From NCBI RefSeq assembly GCF_029360775.1, contig NZ_JARKMZ010000028.1:186001-250000 (forward strand): a DNA stretch of 64,000 nucleotides, written 5' to 3'. This document shows, piece after piece, positions 26,016 through 34,689 of the stretch (the first letter of the stretch is position 1; each line of letters starts with the position of its first letter). Made by a program: the position numbers and the translations under genes. This DNA comes from Daejeonella sp. H1SJ63 (GTDB taxonomy: Bacteria; Bacteroidota; Bacteroidia; Sphingobacteriales; Sphingobacteriaceae). The notes beneath the pieces are model-generated. The model did not search any database, was not told the DNA's origin, and worked only from the letters and a program-made list of their open reading frames with translations.

Positions 26016-26324
26016 ATGAAAAAGCAGATTTACATTTTAGCAGCAATTTTATTTTTAACTCTGGCTGCTCCGGTGGTTAAGGCTAATGATAATAAGTCTA
26101 AACCTGAAATAACTGCCAGTCAGATTGCACGTGCCGAAGTAATTCACAAGAGAGTGGAGGAGATCAGAGATTTAGATAAGTCGCAACTCAGTCGTGAAGA
26201 ACGTAAACAATTACGTAATGAATTGCAGGAATTGAAAAGAGAGGTTAAATCTATGGGTGGAGGAATTTACCTTTCCGTAGGTGCAATCATTATCATTCTG
26301 CTGGTATTGATACTGATTTTATAA
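26016..26324 (+). CDS. Small secreted/membrane protein with C-terminal helix
   Basis: A 102-residue protein typical of Bacteroidota. It has a signal peptide (about 1-23, ending in VVKA), a charged helical middle (RAEVIHKRVEEIRDLDKSQLSREERKQLRNEL within about 39-75) and a C-terminal hydrophobic helix starting GGIYLSVGAII. It is probably a periplasmic helix anchored in the inner membrane. I recall many similar unnamed proteins in the phylum; no function is known. It is monocistronic and ends at a strong shared terminator. Confidence 0.7.
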   Translation: MKKQIYILAAILFLTLAAPVVKANDNKSKPEITASQIARAEVIHKRVEEIRDLDKSQLSREERKQLRNELQELKREVKSMGGGIYLSVGAIIIILLVLILIL

Positions 26325-26330
26325 TTTAAA

Positions 26331-26365
26331 AATAAGGAGCTGACTTTCAAAATCAGCTCCTTATT
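26331..26365. terminator. Bidirectional terminator between the small membrane protein and ppnP
   Basis: A perfect 13-bp stem AATAAGGAGCTGA/TCAGCTCCTTATT with a 9-nt loop, lying between converging genes whose stops are at 26324 and 26375. Confidence 0.85.
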
Positions 26366-26374
26366 TAAGTCTGA

Positions 26375-26656
26375 TTATTTGTATTTACATAAGTACGAGC
26401 ATTGCTCTTCTGTACGTACTTTAAAGGATTGATTGGCATTAATCTCAAAAGACTGCCCTTTTTTAAAGCTTCTCCATTCAGTTGAACCTGGTAAAAGGGC
26501 GATAAGTTCACCCTCAATTACATACATGGTTTCATGCATGGATGTGCCAAATTCATATTCTCCTTTTTCAATTACGCCAATAGTAGATTTACCTTCTGCC
26601 GATTCATAGGCCAGTGATTTAACAGCACCGCCAAAATATTCATTAATTGCGATCAT
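26375..26656 (-). CDS. ppnP: Pyrimidine/purine nucleoside phosphorylase
   Basis: A 93-residue cupin-fold phosphorylase (DUF1255, YaiE) that splits ribonucleosides with phosphate. The near-full-length match is visible in VKSLAYESAEGKSTIGVIEKGEYEFGT, the conserved HETMYVIEGEL and the ending KVRTEEQCSYLCKY. E. coli PpnP is 94 residues. It is a single-gene unit with a TACTTTTG promoter box and a shared terminator. Confidence 0.93.
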   Translation of the reverse strand: MIAINEYFGGAVKSLAYESAEGKSTIGVIEKGEYEFGTSMHETMYVIEGELIALLPGSTEWRSFKKGQSFEINANQSFKVRTEEQCSYLCKYK

Positions 26657-26676
26657 AAACTTGTTTTATATGCCCA

Positions 26677-26684
26677 CAAAAGTA
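26677..26684 (-). promoter_or_regulatory. -7 box of ppnP
   Basis: TACTTTTG on the minus strand, 20 nt before the ATG at 26656. Full match to TAnnTTTG. Confidence 0.6.
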
Positions 26685-26853
26685 TAAAAATATTTTACCC
26701 GGACTTATTTAAGAGTGTAAGTATTCCTTATGCTTAGTAATCAGGATATAGCTTAAAAAAACAAACAAGCACTGAATTTGTATCCCTGAAAGCCGGGCTT
26801 TTATACGGATTTTGGTTATTTTTAGCTTTTCAGAGTAATAATAATTCAGTTTG

Positions 26854-27876
26854 ATGAAAATACTTTATGCCATTCAGGGTACCGGAAACGGACATTTAAG
26901 CCGGGCCATGGATATAATTCCATGTCTTCAGCGACATGGAGAAGTAGATATTCTCGTGAGTGGAACGCAGGGTGATTTGAGTATTCCTTTTTCAATAAAG
27001 TATAAGCTTCGTGGGCTGAGTTTTATTTTCGGAAAGGCTGGAGGGGTTGATCTTTGGAAAACCTGTGTCAAATCCAATGTTCGTAAACTGGTTAAAGAGA
27101 TTAATGCCTTACCGGTTGAGAACTATGATCTGGTTATCAATGATTTTGAGCCTGTTTCTGCCTGGGCCTGCTCCATGAAGGATATTCCCTGTATTGGTCT
27201 GAGTCATCAGGCTGCGGTACTTGCTGAAGAAGCTCCCATACCTGATCAAAGGGACATCATCGGTAAACTAATCCTTAAAAATTATGCCCCCAATACCAGT
27301 CAGTATGGTTTTCATTTCAAGAGCTATGAGGAGAATATATTTACTCCGGTTATTCGCACACAGGTGAGAGAACAAAGTATTGAGAATAAAGGCCATTATA
27401 CAGTTTATTTACCTTCATATGACGACAGAAGGCTAATTGCAAAATTGAGTCAGTTTAGAGATGTTAATTGGGAAGTATTTTCAAAACATAACCACAAGCC
27501 CTTTAAGTCAAAGAATGTATCAGTTCAACCTATTCATAATGAGAGATTTATAATGAGTATGGCTCAGTCGGAAGGAGTGCTTTGCGGTGCAGGTTTTGAA
27601 ACTCCGGCTGAAGCTTTGTTTATGAAGAAAAAGCTTCTGGTTATCCCGATGAAAAATCAGTATGAGCAACAATTAAATGCCGCGGCATTAAAGGAAATGG
27701 GAGTACCTGTGATCAAAAATTTAAAAGATAAGTATGATATGGTTATTAACCATTGGCTTGAAAGTAAGAAGATCATTGAAGTTCACTATCCGGATATTAC
27801 TCAACAAATCATTGATCAGATTATAAATAAACATCATAGTTTACCATTAATCAAATACCTGAGAAGTTCAGGTTGA
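26854..27876 (+). CDS. GT-B glycosyltransferase, MurG/UGT-like
   Basis: A 340-residue protein with a GT-B fold pattern. The N-terminus MKILYAIQGTGNGHLSRAMDI is the glycine-rich acceptor-side loop seen in MurG-like proteins. The C-terminal half has GVLCGAGFETPAEALFMKKKLLVIP and a NQYEQQLNA segment, the nucleotide-sugar-binding region of UDP-glycosyltransferases. It has no membrane segment. The ATG at 26854 follows a TTG by one codon. Monocistronic; acceptor and sugar unknown. Confidence 0.8.
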   Translation: MKILYAIQGTGNGHLSRAMDIIPCLQRHGEVDILVSGTQGDLSIPFSIKYKLRGLSFIFGKAGGVDLWKTCVKSNVRKLVKEINALPVENYDLVINDFEPVSAWACSMKDIPCIGLSHQAAVLAEEAPIPDQRDIIGKLILKNYAPNTSQYGFHFKSYEENIFTPVIRTQVREQSIENKGHYTVYLPSYDDRRLIAKLSQFRDVNWEVFSKHNHKPFKSKNVSVQPIHNERFIMSMAQSEGVLCGAGFETPAEALFMKKKLLVIPMKNQYEQQLNAAALKEMGVPVIKNLKDKYDMVINHWLESKKIIEVHYPDITQQIIDQIINKHHSLPLIKYLRSSG

Positions 27877-27931
27877 TCATAATATTCAGGGGAAATAATT
27901 TCAGATAGTTTTATTCAGCAATCTACACTAA

Positions 27932-28804
27932 TTAACCAAACAGATTACTGCTCAGATATCTGTCACCGCGGTCGCAGGCAATAAAGACAATCAGTCCCTC
28001 TTCCAGTTCCTTGGCCAGCCTGATTGCGGCAGATGCTGCACCGCCACTGCTCATTCCTGCAAATATTCCCTCAGTTTTAGCTAGTTTTCTACTCATCTCT
28101 GTAGCTTCACTTTCTGAGATGTCCATGATGCGGTCAACGCGGCTTGGTTCAAATATTTTTGGAAGATAAGCTTCCGGCCATCTTCGGATTCCCGGAATGG
28201 ATGAATCCTCAGTTGGCTGGCATCCAATAATCTGAATGTTCGGGTTCTGTTCTTTCAGAAAACGCGAACATCCCATAATAGTTCCGGTTGTTCCCATAGA
28301 GCTTACAAAATGAGTGATCTTATGATCAGAATCTCTCCACAATTCAGGGCCTGTTGTTTTATAATGAGCCAGATAGTTGTCGGGATTGGCAAACTGATTT
28401 AACAAAAAGCTCTCACCTTTAGCTGCTTTCTCTTCGGCATAATCCCGGCAAAGTTCTATCCCCTCAAGAAGGGTAACCTTTGCTCCGAAGGCTTCCATTG
28501 TCAGAGTACGCTCCCTGGTTGAATTGGAAGGCATAACAAGCTCAATTTCATAGCCAAACATACTGGCAATCATTGCCAGTGCGATGCCGGTATTTCCGCT
28601 TGTAGCCTCAATCAGAGGTGTACCTTTTTTCAGATCGCCCCGTTCAATGGCACTTCTTACCATATTTAGTGCTGCCCTGTCTTTTACACTCCCGCCAGGA
28701 TTATTTCCTTCGAGTTTAGCAAAAATTTTTACAGCTGGATTGGGACTCAGTCTTTGCAGTTCCACCATTGGAGTGTTCCCAATCTGATCAATTATGCCTG
28801 CCAT
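27932..28804 (-). CDS. cysM: Cysteine synthase B
   Basis: PLP enzyme of fold type II that makes cysteine from O-acetylserine and sulfide. The PLP lysine is K41 in NPGGSVKDRAA. The substrate loop TSGNTGIALAMIA and the phosphate loop SSMGTTGTIMG are clear. At 290 residues it fits CysM. It begins one base after the cysE stop, forming a serine-to-cysteine operon. Thiosulfate use is known for CysM but not shown here. Confidence 0.92.
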   Translation of the reverse strand: MAGIIDQIGNTPMVELQRLSPNPAVKIFAKLEGNNPGGSVKDRAALNMVRSAIERGDLKKGTPLIEATSGNTGIALAMIASMFGYEIELVMPSNSTRERTLTMEAFGAKVTLLEGIELCRDYAEEKAAKGESFLLNQFANPDNYLAHYKTTGPELWRDSDHKITHFVSSMGTTGTIMGCSRFLKEQNPNIQIIGCQPTEDSSIPGIRRWPEAYLPKIFEPSRVDRIMDISESEATEMSRKLAKTEGIFAGMSSGGAASAAIRLAKELEEGLIVFIACDRGDRYLSSNLFG

Positions 28805-28805
28805 G

Positions 28806-29624
28806 TTAATTGTTCTTTGATTTTTTATCGCTGGAGATCATTACTTCAGCGGTATTGTATACTGAAGATCCCGGAGGAATGCTTTTGGTAATCCAGACAT
28901 TACCTCCGATGATGCTATCGTGGCCTATAACGGTTTCTCCTCCAAGAATTGTAGCACCGGAATAAACCACTACGTGATCTTCAATAGTAGGATGACGTTT
29001 CGTATTGGCCATGCTTTTGTGCACACTTAATGCTCCAAGGGTAACTCCCTGATACATTTTTACATGTTTGCCTATTTTGCATGTTTCTCCAATCACAATA
29101 CCGGTTCCATGATCTATATGGAAGTATTCATCAATTTCTGCTGCAGGATGGATGTCGATACCCGTTTTTGAATGGGCATATTCTGTGAATATACGTGGGA
29201 GTAAGGGAATCTCTAATTTATATAGTGCGTGGGCAAGTCTGTAAAATGTAATTGCATAAAAGCCCGGATAGGTTCTTATCACTTCAAATTCACTTTTTGC
29301 AGCGGGATCGCCTTCAAATATGGCTTTTATATCTGTATTCAGTAAGCGGTAAAGCTCAGGGAGCTGCCTGAAAAATTCTTTGGCAAGCTTGGAATTGTCG
29401 CAGTTTACACAGGCTTTGGTTGCCTCCATCATACTGCATAGTTCAGCTTCCAGCTTGTTAAATTCCTTTTTTAACTCATCTATAGAGCTTATACTGCGTT
29501 TGGATTGCTCAGGGAATAACAAACGAATTAGTTCTAATGCCCAACGGGAAATCTCTTTGTTTGAAGGAACGGCATCAGCGTCCTGCTGCTTCTTGAAAAT
29601 ATGCCTGAAAAAGTCTTCGTTCAT
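28806..29624 (-). CDS. cysE: Serine O-acetyltransferase
   Basis: Makes O-acetylserine from serine and acetyl-CoA, the first step to cysteine. The left-handed beta-helix begins near residue 155, with GIDIHPAAEIDEYFHIDHGTG (catalytic His/Asp region) and the hexapeptide repeats VVYSGATILGGETVIG. The N-terminal helical domain of about 130 residues and the long form (272) match the EpsC type seen in many Bacteroidota. It is first in the cysE-cysM operon. Confidence 0.92.
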   Translation of the reverse strand: MNEDFFRHIFKKQQDADAVPSNKEISRWALELIRLLFPEQSKRSISSIDELKKEFNKLEAELCSMMEATKACVNCDNSKLAKEFFRQLPELYRLLNTDIKAIFEGDPAAKSEFEVIRTYPGFYAITFYRLAHALYKLEIPLLPRIFTEYAHSKTGIDIHPAAEIDEYFHIDHGTGIVIGETCKIGKHVKMYQGVTLGALSVHKSMANTKRHPTIEDHVVVYSGATILGGETVIGHDSIIGGNVWITKSIPPGSSVYNTAEVMISSDKKSKNN

Positions 29625-29739
29625 TTAATTTATTCCAACAGGAATCTTGTTTTGCGTACTGCAAGTTTAATGAAAAGAATGTTGTTGCTTTGTAAAAACT
29701 TAATTAATAAACTTTAGAATCTATCTTAAATTCTATAAA

Positions 29740-30831
29740 TCATCGCGTGAGCTGATGCAGCTCGAAAATTTCTGATGGATTATTTATTCCTTCCTCTGCA
29801 AGTACATTTAATATTTTTCTGAATGGTTCAGTATTGCCCGCAATGTTTGACAAGTAAACTATAGAAGTCTTTTTTCGCGGAATATTGACCGAGAATGTAC
29901 TGAATCCACAGGTGCTTCCTGAGTGAAATAATGCAGGTTCCCCTTTTGTAAAATAGAACCATCCCGGACCGTAATAGCTTTGAGTAAGCTCCTTTATAGA
30001 AAAATTTAATTCAGATAAGGCTTGCTGCATATCAATTAAGGTATTATTCCAAATGGCATGGGTCCATTTTTTATAATCTTGCAGGGAGGTATAAACCCCG
30101 CCATCACCCTTTACCGCACTTGTTGAACTCTGGTCATTTGCATAAAGTGATTGGTTTTTATCCCTCGCAAAACCCATTGCCCGATTAGAGACAGGCGTCT
30201 CTTTCTCATATATCAGAGAATGATTCATTTTTAAAGGTTTAAATATCCTTTCCTTTATGAATTGAGGATAGGATTGTCCGGATATCCTTTCAATAATCAG
30301 CGCCATCAATGCGTAGGCAGAATTACTGTATCTGAAATTACTTCCGGGTGTGAAATAGGTTTTATCATCTTTTTTAAGAAGATTCAGTACATCTGCATCC
30401 AGAAGCTGAATTCCGGCAGAGTTATCCATGATTTCTTCATAATCAATAATTCCGGATGAATGAGTGATCAGGTGTCTGATAAGTACCTTGCTTCCGATAC
30501 CTGATGGCAATTCAGGAAGATAACGGTTTACCGGATCGTCGAAGGAAATTTTATTTTCTTTCTCCAGCAGTAATAATCCCATTGCTGTGAATTGCTTGGA
30601 TACTGAAGCGAGTCTGAAATTAGTATTAGTTTTGATCTTTGTATTTGCATGGGAATCAGCCAGCCCAAAACCTTTATTGTAAATTACTTTACCTGCTGAT
30701 TCAACATATAGTGCAATTCCCGGTTCTCCGGTTCCAACAATGTTCCTCAACAAAGAGTCGAGACGCTTTTCCGTCTGAGCAAATGCAGATTCTATGATCA
30801 TGACAAAAAAAAATGCAGGGATATATTTCAT
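29740..30831 (-). CDS. Serine beta-lactamase-like hydrolase (class C/ esterase family)
   Basis: Secreted 363-residue serine hydrolase of the beta-lactamase class C/DD-peptidase family. A signal peptide ends near SAFAQ. The catalytic motifs are S76-V-S-K79 in LASVSKQF, YSN near 170 in FRYSNSAYAL, and a C-terminal HSGS replacing KTG. It may be a D-aminopeptidase, esterase or DD-peptidase. Nothing in the context indicates beta-lactam resistance. Confidence 0.85.
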   Translation of the reverse strand: MKYIPAFFFVMIIESAFAQTEKRLDSLLRNIVGTGEPGIALYVESAGKVIYNKGFGLADSHANTKIKTNTNFRLASVSKQFTAMGLLLLEKENKISFDDPVNRYLPELPSGIGSKVLIRHLITHSSGIIDYEEIMDNSAGIQLLDADVLNLLKKDDKTYFTPGSNFRYSNSAYALMALIIERISGQSYPQFIKERIFKPLKMNHSLIYEKETPVSNRAMGFARDKNQSLYANDQSSTSAVKGDGGVYTSLQDYKKWTHAIWNNTLIDMQQALSELNFSIKELTQSYYGPGWFYFTKGEPALFHSGSTCGFSTFSVNIPRKKTSIVYLSNIAGNTEPFRKILNVLAEEGINNPSEIFELHQLTR

Positions 30832-30864
30832 CTGTTTATTTTTTGTTTTTTAAAGGTGATTAAC

Positions 30865-30903
30865 CTACCTGCCGGTAGGCAGGCCTGCCTACCGCAGGCA
30901 GGG
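30865..30903. repeat. GC-rich compound palindrome upstream of the serine hydrolase
   Basis: A perfect 22-bp palindrome, CGGTAGGCAGG/CCTGCCTACCG (30873-30894), sits inside a wider CCTGCC/GGCAGG-rich unit whose halves can each also form their own hairpin. It is much more GC-rich than the surroundings and lies in the 205-bp gap between kdsB and the hydrolase gene. It looks like a REP-like dispersed element; copy number outside the window is unknown. Confidence 0.7.
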
Positions 30904-30908
30904 CGATC

Positions 30909-30940
30909 ATGATTTAATAATCATACCCCTGCGGGTTTTG
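30909..30940. terminator. Cluster of small stem-loops after kdsB
   Basis: ATGATT-TAAT-AATCAT (30909-30924) is followed by ACCC-CTGC-GGGT and TTTT (30925-30940). The T-tract points to the + strand, so on the minus strand, where the genes lie, terminator activity is uncertain. Confidence 0.3.
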
Positions 30941-31036
30941 GCAAAATCATGATGGTTTCATCTGAATTGATATTATGTAAGTCAATTTATCAAAATTAAT
31001 CAGCAAAGTGGTCAAATGGATGGAATTGTAATAGAA

Positions 31037-31777
31037 TCAGGACCCGATAATTGTCAGAATTTTTTGGAGATCTTCAGGTGTATCAATCGCCTGACATTCA
31101 AGTTCGGTAACTGCTACCCTAATTCTGTAGCCATTCTCGATCCAGCGTAATTGTTCAAGTGCTTCAGCTTTTTCAAGTGCGCTTACCTTTAATTGAGTAA
31201 TTTCTGAAAGTGTTTTCTTTCGAAAAGCATAGATACCGATATGCTTATAGAAGGTATGAAGTTCAAGCCAGTTTTCCTTCTTTACCCCTCTGAGGAATGG
31301 AATGGTAGAACGACTGAAATAAACCGCTTCCTGTTGTTTATTGACAATCACCTTAGGGGTGTTTTCATTAAACAGTTCATCATAAGAAATTACTTTTTTA
31401 ACTAAAGTGGCAATGGATGTATCCGCTTTTTCAAAACAGGAGCAAAGCAGATCAATTTGCAGCGGATCAATCAGAGGTTCATCGCCCTGAATATTTACCA
31501 GAATGTCAAAATCAGGGTATTTCTGACCTATTTCTCCGCATCGGTCTGTACCGCTTAGATGCTTATCTGAAGTAAGCATTACTTCAGCACCGAAACTCTT
31601 TACATGATCGTAAATACGTTTATCATCTGTTGCAACCACAACTTCTGAAAGTGATGAAGACTTAAGAGATTGTTCATAGACTCTCCTGATCATACTTTTT
31701 CCGGCAATATCAATCAGAGGTTTACCTGGAAACCGGCTGGATTCATAGCGGGCTGGAATAATGCCAAGAATTTTCAT
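31037..31777 (-). CDS. kdsB: 3-deoxy-manno-octulosonate cytidylyltransferase
   Basis: Activates Kdo with CTP to CMP-Kdo for lipopolysaccharide inner-core synthesis. The nucleotide-binding start IPARYESSRFPGKPL (residues 6-20) and NIQGDEPLID (near 93) are diagnostic. The 246-residue length fits KdsB. It follows the deoxynucleoside kinase gene with 15 bp between, so they may be co-transcribed. Together with the heptose kinase at 40 kb it shows a Kdo/heptose LPS core. Confidence 0.95.
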   Translation of the reverse strand: MKILGIIPARYESSRFPGKPLIDIAGKSMIRRVYEQSLKSSSLSEVVVATDDKRIYDHVKSFGAEVMLTSDKHLSGTDRCGEIGQKYPDFDILVNIQGDEPLIDPLQIDLLCSCFEKADTSIATLVKKVISYDELFNENTPKVIVNKQQEAVYFSRSTIPFLRGVKKENWLELHTFYKHIGIYAFRKKTLSEITQLKVSALEKAEALEQLRWIENGYRIRVAVTELECQAIDTPEDLQKILTIIGS

Positions 31778-31792
31778 GAGATCTTTATCTGA

Positions 31793-32407
31793 TTAAAATA
31801 ATCCGTGGATTTCGCGTTCAATACTATTGATTACAAATCCCAGGTCCTCAGGTTTATTTGCAAAATCCAGTTTGTCTTTGTCAAGTATCAGGAGTTTGCC
31901 CTGGGTATATGAATTGATCCAGTTAGCATATTTTTCATTTAGCTTGGAAAGATAATCGAGCCGTATCCCTGCTTCATATTCTCTGCCTCTTCTCTGAATA
32001 TTATTTACCAGGGTAGGGACAGATGCCCTGAGGTAAATTAAAAGATCAGGAGGATTAATGAATGCAGTAATATTCTCAAAAATGGCACGGTAATTATCGT
32101 AATCCCGGGAAGTCATTAAACCCATATCGTGCAGGTTCTCTGCAAAAATATAGGCGTCTTCATAAATCGTTCTGTCCTGAATGATATTTCGGTTGGTGCG
32201 CTGAAGTTCCAGAATCTGCTGAAACCGGCTGTTCAGAAAATAAATCTGAAGATTAAAGCTCCATCGTTTCATGTCGCTGTAAAAATCTTCCAGATAAGGA
32301 TTGTTCTCAACAGCCTCAAATTGAGCTTCATATCCAAGGTGTTTTGCGAGCAATTCAGTCAGGGTAGTTTTACCTGCCCCGATATTTCCAACTATAGCAA
32401 TGTGCAT
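31793..32407 (-). CDS. Deoxynucleoside kinase
   Basis: Phosphorylates deoxynucleosides for salvage. The P-loop GNIGAGKTT is at residues 7-15, and the family motifs EDAYIFAENLH and LRASVPTLVNNIQRRGREYE (lid arginines) are visible. The 204-residue length matches the Bacillus Dgk/Dck type. Whether the substrate is deoxyadenosine, deoxyguanosine or other cannot be read. It lies between trpS and kdsB on the same strand. A small hairpin, CATAGTG-aaagg-CACTATG (32424-32442), precedes its start. Confidence 0.88.
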   Translation of the reverse strand: MHIAIVGNIGAGKTTLTELLAKHLGYEAQFEAVENNPYLEDFYSDMKRWSFNLQIYFLNSRFQQILELQRTNRNIIQDRTIYEDAYIFAENLHDMGLMTSRDYDNYRAIFENITAFINPPDLLIYLRASVPTLVNNIQRRGREYEAGIRLDYLSKLNEKYANWINSYTQGKLLILDKDKLDFANKPEDLGFVINSIEREIHGLF

Positions 32408-32484
32408 GATGTTTCAGGTATTACATAGTGAAAGGCACTATGCAGGAATGAAAATACTAATTGTTTTTATAAACAGGCTAAGTG

Positions 32485-33480
32485 TTAAAAACTTTTAAAT
32501 CCAATGATCTCTCTTACTTCCCTGATTGTTTTTGATGCACTTTCTCTTGCTTTTTCTGCACCAAGACGGGCAACTTTTCTCAAATACGTATGATCATTTG
32601 AAATATCATGGATTTTTTCACGGATAGGGCTTGTGGCAATAATCATGTCTTCAGCAAGTTGCTTCTTGAAATCGCCGTACCTGATCTGCATTTTATTATA
32701 CAGATTGTCAAAATGATTATAAGTGTCTGAAGAAGAGACAATCTTCATCAGATCAAAGAGATTTTGTATTGGTTCAGGTTTTGCCTGGTTTTCTTCTGTA
32801 GGGCCTGCATCACTCACTGCTCTCATTACTTTTTTCCGGATTGCTTCAGGTTCGTCAGAAAGATAAACAGCATTGCCTTCACCTTCAGATTTTCCCATTT
32901 TACCCTTGCCGTCCAAACCAGGTACTTTTACAAGTTTTTCAGTGAAATTGAATGCATAAGGCTCGGGGAAATAATCAACATTGTACATCCTGTTAAAACG
33001 GTTCCCAAAGGTTCTGGCCATTTCAAGATGCTGTTCCTGATCTTTTCCAACCGGAACTTTAGTGGCTTTGTGGATGATTATATCCGCTGCCATCAGAACA
33101 GGATAGGTTAAGAGTCCGGCATTAACATTATCCGGGTGTGCCCGCACTTTATCTTTGAAAGAAGTACTTCTTTCAAGCTCACCCAGATAGGCGTTCATAT
33201 TAAGATAGAGGTAGAGTTCAGCAATTTCCGGAACATCAGACTGGATATAAATGGTTGCTGTTTCGGGATCAATTCCTGCAGCAAGGTATTCAACCAGTAC
33301 CTGCTTTACATTTCCATGCAGATCTGCCGGAGTTGGGTGTGTGGTCAATGAATGATAATCTGCAATAAAAAAGTAGCAGTTATACTCTTTTTGCATCTGA
33401 ACAAAATTTCTGACGGCGCCATAAAAATTACCTAAATGCAGTTTACCGGTACTGCGGATACCACTTACAACAGTTTCCAT
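32485..33480 (-). CDS. trpS: Tryptophan--tRNA ligase
   Basis: Class I aminoacyl-tRNA synthetase of 331 residues that charges tRNA-Trp. The signature motifs are HLGN at residues 15-18 (HIGH class) and KMGKS near 200 (KMSKS class). IRSTGKLHLGNFYGAVRN is typical for TrpRS. The start at 33480 (METVVSGIRS) agrees with homologues; an upstream in-frame codon at 33528 would add 16 residues across a TACTTTCG promoter-like box and is rejected. Confidence 0.95.
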   Translation of the reverse strand: METVVSGIRSTGKLHLGNFYGAVRNFVQMQKEYNCYFFIADYHSLTTHPTPADLHGNVKQVLVEYLAAGIDPETATIYIQSDVPEIAELYLYLNMNAYLGELERSTSFKDKVRAHPDNVNAGLLTYPVLMAADIIIHKATKVPVGKDQEQHLEMARTFGNRFNRMYNVDYFPEPYAFNFTEKLVKVPGLDGKGKMGKSEGEGNAVYLSDEPEAIRKKVMRAVSDAGPTEENQAKPEPIQNLFDLMKIVSSSDTYNHFDNLYNKMQIRYGDFKKQLAEDMIIATSPIREKIHDISNDHTYLRKVARLGAEKARESASKTIREVREIIGFKSF

Positions 33481-33551
33481 ACGCTGCGAAAGTAAGGAAT
33501 TTTCTCTAAACAGACTGATCCCGGGCACATTAAAAGCTCATCAGAATTTGC

Positions 33552-33559
33552 TATTTTTG
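33552..33559 (+). promoter_or_regulatory. -7 box directly before plsC
   Basis: TATTTTTG, a full match, with 5 nt (AAATA) to the plsC ATG at 33565, implying a nearly leaderless mRNA. Confidence 0.6.
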
Positions 33560-33564
33560 AAATA

Positions 33565-34332
33565 ATGAAGAGACTATTTAAAAGTGTGCACCTTTATTAT
33601 TTTCAGGTTTTACTGGCTCTTCTCTTTATCAGCCTTTATCCGGTAATATTTTTTTATTCAAAAAGTCCCGTGAAATTTCATGGGATGAACAGGATGCGCT
33701 ATTTGTTCAGTTACCTGAGTGCCCTGTTTTCCGGATTTATTTACCGTTATTCATTTGAACAAAAAATAGACTGGTCGCGAAATTATATTATTTGTGCAAA
33801 TCATACATCCAACCTTGATATTACAGCAATTATTCTTCTTGCCAGGCGAAATTATGTGTTTATGGGGAAAGAAGAACTGTTAAAGAATTTTGTTACAGGT
33901 ATTTATTTTCGTACGGTAGATATTCCCGTAAACCGTGAGAGTAAAATATCTGCTTTTCGGGCTTTTAAGAAGGCTGAAGAGAATCTGAAAGAAGGCAAAA
34001 GCGTGGTTATATTTCCTGAGGGAATGATTAGTGATACCTATCCTCCTGCTTTACAGCTATTTAAGAATGGTCCATTCAGGCTTGCCATAGAGCAGGGAAT
34101 CCCCATACTTCCAATAACAATCGGTAATAACTGGAGTTTAATGTGGGATGATGGAAAGAGATATGGAAGTAGTCCGGGGATTTGCGATATTTGCGTACAT
34201 GCACCTATAGAAACATTGGGTATGATTAATGCAGACGCCGAGGAATTGAAAAACAGGGTTTATGATATCATTAGTACTCAACTCAATAGTTTTGCAGGCA
34301 ATAAATCAGCTTTAGGTCAGGTCGAAAATTAA
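33565..34332 (+). CDS. plsC: 1-acyl-glycerol-3-phosphate acyltransferase family protein
   Basis: Transfers an acyl chain to lysophosphatidate or a related lipid. The catalytic NHTSNLD motif has His80 and Asp85, and the acceptor-site FPEGMI is near residue 153. An N-terminal hydrophobic segment (about 10-31) anchors it in the inner membrane. The 255-residue length fits PlsC. It is followed 13 bp later by gatC. Bacteroidota encode several PlsC-like proteins, including ones for ornithine and glycine lipids, so the exact acceptor is open. Confidence 0.85.
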   Translation: MKRLFKSVHLYYFQVLLALLFISLYPVIFFYSKSPVKFHGMNRMRYLFSYLSALFSGFIYRYSFEQKIDWSRNYIICANHTSNLDITAIILLARRNYVFMGKEELLKNFVTGIYFRTVDIPVNRESKISAFRAFKKAEENLKEGKSVVIFPEGMISDTYPPALQLFKNGPFRLAIEQGIPILPITIGNNWSLMWDDGKRYGSSPGICDICVHAPIETLGMINADAEELKNRVYDIISTQLNSFAGNKSALGQVEN

Positions 34333-34345
34333 AAATCAGCGAATA

Positions 34346-34639
34346 ATGAAGGTAAATACCGAAACCATAGATAAAATTGCTCATCTGGCAAGATTGGATG
34401 TTGAAGAGAAGGAAAAGCAGGGTTTGTTGGAAGATATGAATAAGATTCTGGCATTTATGGATAAGCTGAATGAGGTAGATACTGTAGGTGTTGAACCTCT
34501 GGTTTATATGAATGATGAGGTTAATGTCTTGAGGGAAGATATTGTTAATCATGAGATCAGCAGGGAGCAGGCTTTAAAGAATGCCCCTAAACAGGATGGT
34601 AAATTCTTCAGGGTTGCTAAGGTTATTAATAAGGCTTAA
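34346..34639 (+). CDS. gatC: Aspartyl/glutamyl-tRNA amidotransferase subunit C
   Basis: Small (97 residues) scaffold subunit of the GatCAB complex, which converts misacylated Asp-tRNA-Asn or Glu-tRNA-Gln. The family start TIDKIAHLARLDVEEKEKQGLLEDMNKIL and the central VDTVGVEPL are diagnostic. gatB is in the same window at 59.3 kb but far away, and gatA is not seen, so the complex is encoded at dispersed loci. Confidence 0.93.
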   Translation: MKVNTETIDKIAHLARLDVEEKEKQGLLEDMNKILAFMDKLNEVDTVGVEPLVYMNDEVNVLREDIVNHEISREQALKNAPKQDGKFFRVAKVINKA

Positions 34640-34689
34640 TTCTTTTCTTGTAACAAAGCAGGCATTGCTATAGTCTAAAAATAAAAAAC

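Noticed and set aside
29740-30831. Antibiotic-resistance beta-lactamase
   Set aside because: The family motifs fit esterases and peptidases as well; KTG is replaced by HSGS, and no resistance context exists.
30865-30940. CRISPR array
   Set aside because: A single compound palindrome, without regular repeats and spacers, and no cas genes in the window.
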